In this document: in pieces, positions 43,389-52,646 of the stretch | Position numbering within the stretch: the stretch's first letter is position 1 | Layout: each line of letters opens with the position of its first letter | Assembly (NCBI RefSeq): GCF_900188275.1 | Contig: NZ_FZNY01000001.1 | Span: 1,240,001-1,304,000 of the forward strand | Reading direction: 5' to 3' | Origin: Dokdonia pacifica | GTDB taxonomy: Bacteria > Bacteroidota > Bacteroidia > Flavobacteriales > Flavobacteriaceae | DNA length: 64,000 nucleotides | Made by a program: the position numbers and the translations under genes | Notes under the pieces: model-generated | Databases searched by the model: none | Told to the model about the DNA's origin: nothing | What the model saw: only the letters and a program-made list of their open reading frames with translations

Positions 43389-45287
43389 CTAATTCGTATT
43401 TTTCACAAAAGTCTTTAAGTAATTCATACACTCATCAAATGTTTTAAAAATACATTCCTTTGGAACTAAATCTGGGATAATGTCAATACGTTCCATCATA
43501 AACAACGGTTGTTTTTGAACCCCAACAATATAAACACTAATGCCGCGTAGCTGTAATGCCAGCACCGTGTCTTCTACGGCATATACACCCGATTGATCCA
43601 TATAAGGTACTTTGTCCATACGTAAAATCACGTGAGATGCAGTATCCGGTATTTGTTGTGATAACTCTTGAAACTCATTAGTATAACCGAAAAATAAAGG
43701 GCCACTTAAGTGTTTTATAAAGATTTCTTCTTTTAAACTTTCTGGGAATGAAGCTTCATCACTCCATAAGATTTCATTTTCTTGAGTATCTATATAATTT
43801 AGCACTTTAGATTGTCTTGCAGTAAAATCTCCCATTTTTTTCATAAACATTAATGAAGAGAGAATAAGCCCAACACCTACGGCATTAATCAAATTCCAAA
43901 ATACAGATAGAATTAAAACAATAAGCATGATAAGCACTTCAGAGCTTAGTTTTATACCACCTAATAGTTTAATATCTTTTGGAAGATCAGGTATAGCTTT
44001 TAATCCTTTATAATCCATAACACCAATACCAACTGTTAGTAAGATACCAGCAAGAACGGCAGCTGGAATTTTTGAAGCTACAGGACCTAATGCTAATAAA
44101 ACCACTAATAAAAGGACAGCGGCAATCATACCCGAAAGTTTTGTTTTACCTCCGGCATTAATATTAACAACAGTACGTATGGTTGCTCCAGCTCCAGGAA
44201 TTCCTCCAAAGATAGAGGCTATAGCATTTCCAATTCCTTGACCAACGAGTTCTTTATTGGGTTTGTGTTTGGTTTTGGTCATATTATCTGCAATCACAGA
44301 AGTAAGTAGCGAATCTATAGTTCCTAAAAAAGCCAAAGATACAGAGGCTAGTATATAAGGCGTAATGGCACTTAGACTAAAACTGGTAAAGATCTCGGTA
44401 TTTGGTAAAGGAAACCCAAAAGGGATTTCCTGAATAGAGCGATACTCTAGTTTTGCAAAATATGCAATGCCAGAAACTACGACTAATGCGACCAAGGTGC
44501 TAGGAATAGCTTTGGTAATTCTTTTAAAACCGTAAATAATTAAAATAGTTGCTAATGCTAGAATGAGTTCCAGATAACTATTTTTTTCCGGATTGTTCAT
44601 GTTTTTTATAGCTCTAGGCAAAAGTTTTACAGCACCTACAACCCCAGATGCATTTGAAGCAGCCAATGTTTCGGCTTCTGTATTGATTTGATCTTGCGTA
44701 ATAGCTTCGCCTGCTTTAGTAGTTTCTTTAAAATCATTTAGCACAAGGAAATCTTCTCCTTTTTCTTCTTTTAATGTATTCTCTAGAATAACTTCGTTTG
44801 CCTGAGCTTTAAAAGTGTCTACATAGGTAGTGTCTTCTTTAGGATAATACCCTAATGCAGGTAAGATTTGTGTAATGATAATCATGACCCCAATAGCAGT
44901 CATAAAACCTGATACAACGGGGTAGGGGATGTATTTAATATATTTCCCAATTCCTAAGAGACCTAATCCTATCTGTATGAGTCCTGCTAATAGAAAAACT
45001 GTTAGTATAATCGGTAATGCTTTAGAGGCGTCTCCATCATTAGTAGAAACGATACTTGCTATTACGACCATACTTACAGCAGTCATAGGAGCTGTAGGTC
45101 CAGATATTTGTGTAGAAGTACCTCCAAAAAGTGCTGCAAAAAAAGCAATAAATATCGCACCGTAGAGTCCAGCACTAGGCCCTAAACCAGAAGATACCCC
45201 AAAAGCTAGTGCTAAAGGCAATGCAACAATACCTGCTGTGATACCTCCAAAGGCATCTCCTTTTAAATGTTTAAAAAAATCTTTCAC
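43389..45287 (-). CDS. SulP-family anion transporter with STAS domain
   Basis: This is a 632-residue transporter with about 12 hydrophobic segments (FGGITAGIVALPLALAFGVSSGLG at the N-terminus, the SulP motif) and a C-terminal STAS domain (about residues 510-630; KVPYMDQSGVYAVEDTVLALQLRG). A roughly 90-residue hydrophilic insertion (about 155-240, rich in Glu, Thr and Ala) interrupts the membrane part, which is unusual. SulP proteins carry sulfate, bicarbonate or other anions. Neighbouring carbonic anhydrase favours bicarbonate. A terminator separates it from that gene. Confidence 0.9.
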   Translation of the reverse strand: MKDFFKHLKGDAFGGITAGIVALPLALAFGVSSGLGPSAGLYGAIFIAFFAALFGGTSTQISGPTAPMTAVSMVVIASIVSTNDGDASKALPIILTVFLLAGLIQIGLGLLGIGKYIKYIPYPVVSGFMTAIGVMIIITQILPALGYYPKEDTTYVDTFKAQANEVILENTLKEEKGEDFLVLNDFKETTKAGEAITQDQINTEAETLAASNASGVVGAVKLLPRAIKNMNNPEKNSYLELILALATILIIYGFKRITKAIPSTLVALVVVSGIAYFAKLEYRSIQEIPFGFPLPNTEIFTSFSLSAITPYILASVSLAFLGTIDSLLTSVIADNMTKTKHKPNKELVGQGIGNAIASIFGGIPGAGATIRTVVNINAGGKTKLSGMIAAVLLLVVLLALGPVASKIPAAVLAGILLTVGIGVMDYKGLKAIPDLPKDIKLLGGIKLSSEVLIMLIVLILSVFWNLINAVGVGLILSSLMFMKKMGDFTARQSKVLNYIDTQENEILWSDEASFPESLKEEIFIKHLSGPLFFGYTNEFQELSQQIPDTASHVILRMDKVPYMDQSGVYAVEDTVLALQLRGISVYIVGVQKQPLFMMERIDIIPDLVPKECIFKTFDECMNYLKTFVKNTN

Positions 45288-45322
45288 TGAATTACTGATT
45301 ATGGTTAATTAGATAAAAAAAT

Positions 45323-45362
45323 AAAAGGCTGATTATTTTAATTTTAAAAAATCAGCCTTTTA
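45323..45362 (-). terminator. Terminator of the SulP-carbonic anhydrase unit
   Basis: AAAAGGCTGATTATTT pairs with AAAAATCAGCCTTTT across a T/A-rich loop, with a T-run. It is 22 bases past the carbonic anhydrase stop. Confidence 0.85.
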
Positions 45363-45383
45363 AAAATACTACATTTTATGTGA

Positions 45384-46031
45384 TTAGTCCATAAAAGTTA
45401 CTTTTCCATCGCTTACGCTATATACAGCACCTACGATTTTTATCTCTTTATTATCTTCCATTTCTTTTAATACTGGAGAATCATTTCTAAGATTTTCTAT
45501 AGTAAGAGCAACGTTTTTATAGACAACAGCATCAAAAAACTCTTTATTCTCATACGTGCGTTCACTAATTTTATCTGGTGTTTGTACCGCATGTACAGAA
45601 GGTTTTATCCCATCAAGTAATGATCTAATGCTTCCTAATTGTAAAGGGCTTGCTGAATTAGCATCTTGGATGGCTGTTTTTACAGCTCCACAACCGGTGT
45701 GACCAAGTACAACAACTGTTCTTGATCCAGCAACTTTACATCCATATTCGATACTTGCTGTAATATCAGGACTTACTACATTACCCGCAACTCTTGCACT
45801 AAAAACATCTCCAATCCCTTGATCAAAAATAGTTTCTACTGGAACACGAGAATCTATACAACTTAAAACAACTGCATGAGGCCACTGACCACCAGAAGTA
45901 TCACTTACTTGCTGTAGTAGATCGCGTTGCGCCGGAGAAGTTGAAGTAAACCTTGTATTACCTTCTTTTAATCTTTGTAATGAATCTGAAGGCGTAATTG
46001 CTGCTTGTGTATCTTTATTTAATGCTTTCAT
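45384..46031 (-). CDS. Beta-class carbonic anhydrase
   Basis: This 215-residue protein has the beta-class zinc ligands Cys58, His111 and Cys114 and the Asp60/Arg62 dyad in LSCIDSRVP and LGHTGCGAV. It interconverts CO2 and bicarbonate in the cytoplasm. It follows the SulP transporter gene by 2 bases and is co-transcribed with it. The pairing suggests supply of bicarbonate for anaplerotic carboxylation, as proposed for photoheterotrophic marine flavobacteria. Confidence 0.95.
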   Translation of the reverse strand: MKALNKDTQAAITPSDSLQRLKEGNTRFTSTSPAQRDLLQQVSDTSGGQWPHAVVLSCIDSRVPVETIFDQGIGDVFSARVAGNVVSPDITASIEYGCKVAGSRTVVVLGHTGCGAVKTAIQDANSASPLQLGSIRSLLDGIKPSVHAVQTPDKISERTYENKEFFDAVVYKNVALTIENLRNDSPVLKEMEDNKEIKIVGAVYSVSDGKVTFMD

Positions 46032-46033
46032 AG

Positions 46034-47608
46034 TTATGATGTTTTAGGTCTAAGTTTAAAAAATTCAATGTAACTAGGTGGGTTTTCTACAATCCCACGT
46101 TCTGAAACGAGTTTGATATCTATGTTACGTTGTTTTGCTTTATGAGCAAAATCTTCAAGTATTTCAACAATATCTGGATCTAAATAACGTGTTTTTCTGA
46201 CATCAAGCTCTAAGAATGAATTTTCAGGCAATGCATCTAATTCTTTTAAGATAGAACCTTTATTAAAAAAAGTTACTTCTTCTGCAAGTGTCATTTTTAC
46301 TTTTCCATCTGTAGGATCATCATTTTCTTTATGTAAGAAATGTGAATTTTTATAACTCTTATAGAGCACAATAACAACCCCCACAATTAATCCTAGGGCT
46401 AGTCCCTTTAGTAAATCTGTAAGAACAATACCTAATACAGTAACTATAAAAGGAACAAACTGTGTCCAACCTCCATCATACATAGCTTTAAAAGTTGAAG
46501 GCTTTGCTAATTTATATCCTACAATAAATAGTACCGCAGCTAGAACAGAGAGCGGAATCATTTGTAATAAAAAAGGTATAGCTGCTACAGATGCAATTAA
46601 TAGAAATCCATGAATAATAGCTGACGATTTTGTCTTTCCACCCGATTGAATATTGGCAGATGAACGTACAATTACCTGAGTAATTGGCAATCCTCCTATA
46701 AATCCTGAAATAATATTTCCAGCTCCTTGTGCTAATAACTCACGATTTGTAGGAGTTACTCGTTTGTCTGGATCTAGCTTGTCAGTCGCTTCTACACACA
46801 GTAAGGTTTCTAAACTCGCCACCAATGCAATTGTAAAAGCCGTAATAAGAACAGGAGTAGTAAATGCTTGACTCCAGTCAGGTGTTACGAACTGTGTTAA
46901 TAAATTATCAGTATTTCTATCTTCACTTAGAGAAACCAAATGTTGCTGAGAAATCCCAAAATCAGTTCCTTGAGTTAATAAATGGTAAACAATACCTATA
47001 ACAACTACAACTAATGGTCCTTGAACTAATTGAAATATTTTAGATTTTTTAGCTAAAACATTACTCCATAGTATGAGTATTGCTAATGAAATTAAACCTA
47101 CTAAAGTAGGTCCAAGACTAGGATCTCCAATAGCATTTATAATTTCAGTAAAAGTGTTTTCTCCATCTATTTGAAAAAATGCAAAATCTCCTTCTGGATC
47201 ATCATCATCACCAAGGAAGTGAGGTATTTGTTTTAATATAATAATGATTCCAATACCTGTGAGCATTCCTCGTATTACAGAACTAGGAAAATAATATCCT
47301 ATAATTCCTAATCGTGCTATACCAAAAAGTACTTGAATAACACCTCCTATTACGACAGCAGACAGAAAAATTTGAAACCCTAATTGATCAATAGCAGCAA
47401 ATACAATAGCGGCAAGTCCAGCAGCAGGACCACTAACCCCTATTTGAGAACCACTTATGGCTCCTACTACAATACCTCCAATAATTCCAGCAATAAGCCC
47501 TGAAAAAAGAGGTGCGCCACTGGCAAGCGCAATCCCTAGACATAAGGGAAGTGCTACAAAAAATACAACGATACTAGCAGGTAGATCGTTCTTTAAATAT
47601 TTGAACAT
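46034..47608 (-). CDS. SulP-family transporter (probable bicarbonate permease)
   Basis: This is a 524-residue transporter with the SulP core (LKNDLPASIVVFFVALPLCLGIALASGAPLFSGLIAG, and QGAGNIISGFIGGLPITQVIVRSSANIQSGG) and a C-terminal STAS domain (about 430-520). An acidic loop (DDDDPEGD) lies after about residue 130. It is immediately followed by the carbonic anhydrase gene, so bicarbonate is the likely substrate. Confidence 0.9.
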   Translation of the reverse strand: MFKYLKNDLPASIVVFFVALPLCLGIALASGAPLFSGLIAGIIGGIVVGAISGSQIGVSGPAAGLAAIVFAAIDQLGFQIFLSAVVIGGVIQVLFGIARLGIIGYYFPSSVIRGMLTGIGIIIILKQIPHFLGDDDDPEGDFAFFQIDGENTFTEIINAIGDPSLGPTLVGLISLAILILWSNVLAKKSKIFQLVQGPLVVVVIGIVYHLLTQGTDFGISQQHLVSLSEDRNTDNLLTQFVTPDWSQAFTTPVLITAFTIALVASLETLLCVEATDKLDPDKRVTPTNRELLAQGAGNIISGFIGGLPITQVIVRSSANIQSGGKTKSSAIIHGFLLIASVAAIPFLLQMIPLSVLAAVLFIVGYKLAKPSTFKAMYDGGWTQFVPFIVTVLGIVLTDLLKGLALGLIVGVVIVLYKSYKNSHFLHKENDDPTDGKVKMTLAEEVTFFNKGSILKELDALPENSFLELDVRKTRYLDPDIVEILEDFAHKAKQRNIDIKLVSERGIVENPPSYIEFFKLRPKTS

Positions 47609-47741
47609 GATAAATACATATAATGCTATGGTTAAAAAAACACATAGCTGTTTAGTTTAAAATAATAATGGGTATGTTGCTAAGATAGAAAATAATGAAT
47701 GGTACTTCTTTTCCTATCAAAGTATGAATACAGCTTAATAC

Positions 47742-48041
47742 CTAGATAAAATATTTTGGAGGTGGAGACTGTACATCAACTATATGACTTCTATACTGAT
47801 GTAGTATATGATTATTTAGAGAAATTTGATGACATTTTTTAGCAATTATAGGTGTTGTATATAATTGAAAAAAAGCGTCTTTTTCATCAAGTTCTTTCTT
47901 TGTATCCTTTTTGTTTTCTTCTTCCCCTAAATCTAATGCAATTTCTATATCACAGTGACCATCAATAAGCATCAAAAAAGAAGGCCCTAAAATAGAAAGG
48001 GACAACATAAATGATAATGATATGATAGCGATACTTTTCAA
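47742..48041 (-). CDS. Small secreted or membrane-anchored hypothetical protein
   Basis: This 99-residue protein has one N-terminal hydrophobic segment (SIAIISLSFMLSLSILGPSFLML), then DGHCDIEIALDLGEEENKKDT and a C-terminus with SPPPKYFI. Similar small proteins with HC motifs and a PPP...I tail occur in flavobacteria, as I recall, sometimes near metal-related genes. The function is unknown. It stands 46 bases after batE. Confidence 0.65.
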   Translation of the reverse strand: MKSIAIISLSFMLSLSILGPSFLMLIDGHCDIEIALDLGEEENKKDTKKELDEKDAFFQLYTTPIIAKKCHQISLNNHILHQYRSHIVDVQSPPPKYFI

Positions 48042-48086
48042 AAAAACTAAGTTAAATAAATTTATGGTAAATTAAGTTACAGAGAT

Positions 48087-48860
48087 TTAAAAATTATTTA
48101 ATAGTTTGATGTCTCCAGTTGGGATCCAGCCAGTTTTACCGTCTATGAGTTTGATGCGATTCCATTCATTTACTTCTTCTAGCACAAAAACTTTAGTCCC
48201 TTCATGTAAAGTAAAAGCTAAGGTGCTAGATAAGTTGGGTTCGCTTTTTACTTCTACTTCAGGAGTAAAAACAATAGCAGGATTATCTTGTTGCGCTTTC
48301 GCGAAAGCGGTATAAGCAAAACTAACGCTCATAATAGCTATGATAAATACGACTAAAGATGAAATAAAAAATGCACGTTTTTTGATAGTTGTATATGAGA
48401 AATAATACCCTAAGAAAAAGAGGATAAAAAGAATAACGCATAGTACCGCGGCTTTTGCCCATCCATCTATTGTAAAGAGACTAATAACACTATTGGTCCA
48501 TTCCTGAAGTGTATTTTCTGGAAGAGGCTCTATTGCATCTATTTTCATGTTTTCTGCAAAAGCTGCATTATTACGTATATCTGGATCTCCTGGCGCAAGT
48601 TGTAATGCCTTTTCATAATAATATACGGTGGGTGCTACATTATTTAATTTATAATGTGCATTTGCAAGATTATAATAAAGAGCAGCAGATTCTACTTTTT
48701 GATCTAATATTCTTTTGTAAGCGTCTATTGCTTCTTGAAATCTTCCTTGTGCATAGTGATCATTACCAGCTTTAAACAGTAAGTCTGTTTGTTGCGCATA
48801 GGTTGTGCAACTTAAAAGAAAAGCTACGACAACAAGAAGGAATTTTGAAATTTTTGTCAT
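48087..48860 (-). CDS. batE: BatE: TPR and SH3-like membrane protein
   Basis: This is a 257-residue protein with a signal peptide (to about residue 22), two TPR units (LFKAGNDHYAQGRFQEAIDAYKRIL, and ALYYNLANAHYKLNNVAPTVYYYEKAL), two membrane segments, and a C-terminal SH3-like domain (EVEVKSEPNLSS, HEGTKVFVLEE, GWIPTGDIKLL). It ends the bat operon. A palindromic repeat at 48294-48309 is read as AFAKA in the linker after the second membrane segment. Confidence 0.9.
   Translation of the reverse strand: MTKISKFLLVVVAFLLSCTTYAQQTDLLFKAGNDHYAQGRFQEAIDAYKRILDQKVESAALYYNLANAHYKLNNVAPTVYYYEKALQLAPGDPDIRNNAAFAENMKIDAIEPLPENTLQEWTNSVISLFTIDGWAKAAVLCVILFILFFLGYYFSYTTIKKRAFFISSLVVFIIAIMSVSFAYTAFAKAQQDNPAIVFTPEVEVKSEPNLSSTLAFTLHEGTKVFVLEEVNEWNRIKLIDGKTGWIPTGDIKLLNNF
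48294..48309. repeat. Palindromic repeat copy in batE
   Basis: CGCTTTCGCGAAAGCG, perfect 16-bp core, read in frame on the minus strand as Ala-Phe-Ala-Lys-Ala. Confidence 0.9.
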
Positions 48861-48861
48861 C

Positions 48862-50637
48862 TTATAACTGTTTATCCATGGTTGATATTACGCGTACTGC
48901 CTTCTCATAATCTTGTTGCATCGCTACATTACTAGAAGGTGTATATCTAGCAAACTCACAACTTTCTAAAAGTCCGATAAATTCAATAGTGTTAGAAGTA
49001 TCTACTTCGCGCTCTTTAAGCAATCGTGTAATACGATCTTTACTCATCTCACTAGTTTGGATATTGAGTTTTGCTTTTAAATAGTTATGAAGTGCGCGTT
49101 CCATAGCAATGTAAAATTCTTTTTGACTTCCTAAATTCTTTTTAGCTTCACTCAAGAACTTACGTGCAAGCTTATCTGCTTTTCTAATACGATTTCCTTG
49201 CACATCACTTGTATAGGCTTGTCGTTTTTTACGAACAAACATCGCGATAGGAATCAATAAAAAAGGCGCTCCTAATAAGGTCCAGAATAGCCCAGATTTA
49301 AAGAATTGCTTTTTTGTTATAGATTGAAGATTAGGAGTAGATTTTATATAGGCAAATTGCTTGTCGGCAGCAATTACTTGTTGCTTATTTGTTCCACTAG
49401 TAGTGGCAGAGGTGTTTGCATCTGCATTTGAGTCTACAGGACCGTTCATTACTTCAACAACAATCTCATCAGAAGTTTTACGTTCATAACGCTCTGTTTT
49501 TGGATTGAAGTAACTAAATGATATAGGCGGAATAGGGTATTTTCCTTTATAAGCAGGAACTACTGTATATGTACTTCTTTTAAGACCGCTCATTCCGCTT
49601 AAATTAGTACGTACTCTATCTGCATTTTCTGGTTCATATACTTCTAATTTACTTGGTAAATTAGGTTTTGGAAGATTAAAGAGTTTTAAATTCCCATTAC
49701 CTTTTGCTTCAACACTTAATTGAAAAGCTTCAGATGCATCAAGTGAGTTTTTATCTGTTTTTACAGTAAAGTCAAACTCTCCAACAGCTCCTGTAAAGTC
49801 ATCAGGCCTTCCGTCTAACGGGAGTGGTTTTACATCAACAGTTCTGTTTTTTGCAGCTACTGTAATGTTTGCGTTTTGGGTTAAAAAACGTCCAAAAAGA
49901 TCACGTCTGTTTGTGGGTACTGCAACAGATACGCTTAGGCTTAAGGGCTCAATATTGAGTTTTCCTGTTTTTTGAGGATATAGTACAGTACGTCTTAAAA
50001 TCACATATCTATAAGGTTCGCCTTGATATTCTCCTTCGTATATTTTAAATTGTTTTTCGTCTATATTTTGACTCCAGAAATCGGCAAATTTTGGAGAATC
50101 TATTTCTCTCCAGTTACTTACACTTGTTTCTGGTGATACATATAATTTATAAACAACAGTAAATGCTTGATTGAGATATGGATTGTTTTTAGAGACTTCT
50201 GCAACAAGGTGAATCTTTTCTGAAGCTATGTATGCAGCATCATTTCCGTCTTTTGGTTTATCTACAGCAGCAGTTACTGTTACTTCTAGAGGAGGAGACT
50301 TATACACCTCTCCTTTAATCGTAATCTCTGCTTGTCCTATGGTAAATTTCCCTCTTTTTGTAGGAATGAGAATATAGCTAAAGGTTTTAGAATAGGTTCC
50401 TTTGCCATTTACCCAACTTCTGCTCACCGCTTGATTGGGGCCTGAATACACAGTGAATCCTTTAAAATCAGGTCTTTTAAAATTATCTCCATCCTGATTT
50501 ACCTCAAAATCAATACGTAATCGTTCATTAACACCTAGTTTTTTCTTATTTACTTTGGCATTAAAGGACACATCCTGTGCAGATACCGTTGCTATAGATA
50601 ACAATATGATAGAGAATATGTACAGTTTTAGTTTCAT
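48862..50637 (-). CDS. batD: BatD: large envelope protein of the Bat operon
   Basis: This is a 591-residue protein with a signal peptide (to about residue 20, SAQD), several beta-sandwich domains typical of BatD (VSFNAKVNKKKLGVNERLRIDFEVNQDG, and VTAAVDKPKDGND), one membrane segment (about 455-475, LFWTLLGAPFLLIPIAMF), and a helical C-terminal cytoplasmic domain. It is one base from batE. Bat proteins act with MoxR AAA ATPase in envelope stress or oxygen tolerance. Confidence 0.92.
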   Translation of the reverse strand: MKLKLYIFSIILLSIATVSAQDVSFNAKVNKKKLGVNERLRIDFEVNQDGDNFKRPDFKGFTVYSGPNQAVSRSWVNGKGTYSKTFSYILIPTKRGKFTIGQAEITIKGEVYKSPPLEVTVTAAVDKPKDGNDAAYIASEKIHLVAEVSKNNPYLNQAFTVVYKLYVSPETSVSNWREIDSPKFADFWSQNIDEKQFKIYEGEYQGEPYRYVILRRTVLYPQKTGKLNIEPLSLSVSVAVPTNRRDLFGRFLTQNANITVAAKNRTVDVKPLPLDGRPDDFTGAVGEFDFTVKTDKNSLDASEAFQLSVEAKGNGNLKLFNLPKPNLPSKLEVYEPENADRVRTNLSGMSGLKRSTYTVVPAYKGKYPIPPISFSYFNPKTERYERKTSDEIVVEVMNGPVDSNADANTSATTSGTNKQQVIAADKQFAYIKSTPNLQSITKKQFFKSGLFWTLLGAPFLLIPIAMFVRKKRQAYTSDVQGNRIRKADKLARKFLSEAKKNLGSQKEFYIAMERALHNYLKAKLNIQTSEMSKDRITRLLKEREVDTSNTIEFIGLLESCEFARYTPSSNVAMQQDYEKAVRVISTMDKQL

Positions 50638-50653
50638 ATAAATGTTTACGAAT

Positions 50654-51529
50654 TTACCAATCTTTCTCGGTTTTTACTTTTGCTCCTTTTTGCTTTTTGG
50701 CATTTATTTTTTCTTGCGTCTTTTGCTCTTCATTACGCATCGCCTCTAAGAGACTTCGTACTTGTTGAGGTGATAATTGACCAGGCTGAGGAGCTTGTTG
50801 TTTAGGTTTCTCTTTCTTTTCTTCTCCTTTGTCGCTAGATTCTTCTTTTTCTTTATCCTCAGGCTTTCCATTTTCATCTTCTTTCTGTTCTCCTTTATCT
50901 TCTTTTTCTTCTCCTTCATCATCAGTTTCTTTCTTTTCGCCGTCGTCACTTTCTTTCTCGTCTCCTTCTCCGTCTTTATCTTTTTCGTTTTTATCTTTAT
51001 CTTGATTCTGATCTTTATCTTGATTTTCGTTTTCATCGTCACCGCCACCGCCACCGCCGCCATTTTTATCTTTTTCTTTTTTGGCTAACATAAGGTTATA
51101 ACGTGTTTCTTCATCTGTAGGATCATTACGTAATGCATTTTTATACGCTTCTACGGCACCTTCCCAATTTTCTTGTTGGTATAATGCATTTCCTAAGTTA
51201 TGGTAGGCTTTGTGTTTTTCTTTTTTGGTTTGGGCTACTCCCGTTGCTTTTACTAAAGAAGCAGTACTCTCTTCGTATTTTTCATTACGGTAGTAATTAT
51301 TTCCAGCATTGTATTTTGCAGGAACACTAGAAGGGTCTAATGCGATAGCTTCTCTATAGGCTACTTCCGCTTTCGCGAAAGCGTTGTCAGTAAGATGCTC
51401 ATTGCCATCTAGCACAAGTTCTCTTGCCGTATCTGCATACGGATTTATAGGAGCTTGCTTCTTGTTCTTATTCTGAGCAATTACTGTCAAAGAAAAGCTT
51501 ATAAAATATATGTAAAGAAGGTGTTTCAT
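50654..51529 (-). CDS. batC: BatC: TPR protein with low-complexity linker
   Basis: This is a 291-residue protein with a signal peptide (to about residue 18), three TPR units (LVLDGNEHLTDNAFAKAEVAYREAI, KYNAGNNYYRNEKYEESTASL, and AYHNLGNALYQQENWEGAVEAYKNAL) and a very acidic, Lys/Glu/Asp-rich linker (about 160-250). It ends in a Pro/Gln-rich helix. A palindromic repeat at 51368-51383 is read as AFAKA in the first TPR helix, fitting an Ala-rich helix. Confidence 0.9.
   Translation of the reverse strand: MKHLLYIYFISFSLTVIAQNKNKKQAPINPYADTARELVLDGNEHLTDNAFAKAEVAYREAIALDPSSVPAKYNAGNNYYRNEKYEESTASLVKATGVAQTKKEKHKAYHNLGNALYQQENWEGAVEAYKNALRNDPTDEETRYNLMLAKKEKDKNGGGGGGGDDENENQDKDQNQDKDKNEKDKDGEGDEKESDDGEKKETDDEGEEKEDKGEQKEDENGKPEDKEKEESSDKGEEKKEKPKQQAPQPGQLSPQQVRSLLEAMRNEEQKTQEKINAKKQKGAKVKTEKDW
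51368..51383. repeat. Palindromic repeat copy in batC
   Basis: CGCTTTCGCGAAAGCG, perfect 16-bp core, read in frame on the minus strand as Ala-Phe-Ala-Lys-Ala inside a TPR helix. Confidence 0.9.
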
Positions 51530-51538
51530 GACGTTCTT

Positions 51539-52573
51539 TTAATTTTCATTAAATAAATTTAATTTTTTTAGCCAACTCGTTTTGCGATCTAGTAAAAAGA
51601 TATCTAAAAAAAGAAGTAATAACCCAGCTCCTAAAAACCATTGGAATTGATCTTTAAAATCTGCAAACTGTTTTGCTTCAAATTCTTTTTTGTTCATTCC
51701 GTTAAGAATTTCTTTTACTTTCTCAGTAACATCTGCGGTGTTTTTCCCATAAATATATTCTCCATTGGCTTCTGAAGCAATATCTTGTAGGGTTTGTTCG
51801 TCCAGTTTTGTGATAACCGTTTCTCCGTTTTGATTTTTCTTATAAGATTGGATAACACCATTACGTTTTAGAGGGATAGGACCTCCTGTAGTTTCGCCTA
51901 CTCCTATTGTGAAAATGCGAATTCCTTCCTGATTCGCTTGTTCTGCAATATTTGATGATTCTCCTACATGATCTTCTCCATCAGAAACAATAAAGAGTAC
52001 TCTATTTGTTTGCTCTTCATCATTATAATAGGTCTTTGCAAGTTCTATGGCTTCACTAATTGCAGTTCCTTGACTGGAAAGCATATTAGTATTCATCTGA
52101 CTCAAAAACAATTTTGCACTACTGTAATCTGTAGTAATAGGCAATTGAGGATAAGCACTTCCTGCATAGGCAATAATCCCTATACGGTCACTTCCTAGAT
52201 TATTGATAATTTGAGTAACTAACTGTTTGGATTTCTCCATACGATTGGGAGCAATATCTTCTGCCAGCATACTTTTTGAAACATCAATAGCAAATACAAC
52301 ATCTACTCCTTCTCGTTTTACAGTTTCTAGTTTTGTTCCCATTTTAGGGTTTACTAAAGCAACAACTAGGAAAAAAATAGAAAGACTTATTACGAGGATT
52401 TTGAGCGCTGGTTTAAATAGGGAACGTTCTGGGCTTAATTTTTTTAGCAAAGCACTATCTGCAAAGCGTTTTTGTGCAGTACGTTGCCAGAAAAGAACGC
52501 CTAAGAATAATAAGATTATTGCTGGGATTGCCAGTAATAACCAAAACCATATTTTTTCTTCTAATAGATACAT
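51539..52573 (-). CDS. batB: BatB: von Willebrand factor A membrane protein
   Basis: This is a 344-residue protein with two N-terminal membrane segments, a VWA domain with the metal-site motif DVSKS (97-101) and VSDGEDHVG, and a last C-terminal membrane segment (QWFLGAGLLLLFLDIFLL). It is 10 bases from batC and 74 bases after the extra gene. The VWA domain should face the periplasm. Confidence 0.93.
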   Translation of the reverse strand: MYLLEEKIWFWLLLAIPAIILLFLGVLFWQRTAQKRFADSALLKKLSPERSLFKPALKILVISLSIFFLVVALVNPKMGTKLETVKREGVDVVFAIDVSKSMLAEDIAPNRMEKSKQLVTQIINNLGSDRIGIIAYAGSAYPQLPITTDYSSAKLFLSQMNTNMLSSQGTAISEAIELAKTYYNDEEQTNRVLFIVSDGEDHVGESSNIAEQANQEGIRIFTIGVGETTGGPIPLKRNGVIQSYKKNQNGETVITKLDEQTLQDIASEANGEYIYGKNTADVTEKVKEILNGMNKKEFEAKQFADFKDQFQWFLGAGLLLLFLDIFLLDRKTSWLKKLNLFNEN

Positions 52574-52583
52574 TGTTATAGGT

Positions 52584-52634
52584 GCTTTCGTACTTCGACA
52601 GGTTCAATATCAACTTTGACTATGCCGAAAGCGT
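52584..52634. repeat. Split palindromic repeat (arms separated by a spacer)
   Basis: GCTTTCG (52584-52590) and CGAAAGCGTA (52625-52634) are the two arms of the palindromic repeat, separated by a 34-base spacer containing TACTTCGACAGGTTCAATAT. It lies just downstream of the extra gene in the bat operon. Confidence 0.7.
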
Positions 52635-52646
52635 ATTTATTTTTTA

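Noticed and set aside
50777-51088. A strongly hydrophobic plus-strand frame opposite batC
   Set aside because: The Phe/Leu/Ile-rich translation is the antisense reading of the Lys/Glu-rich BatC linker, not a membrane protein gene.
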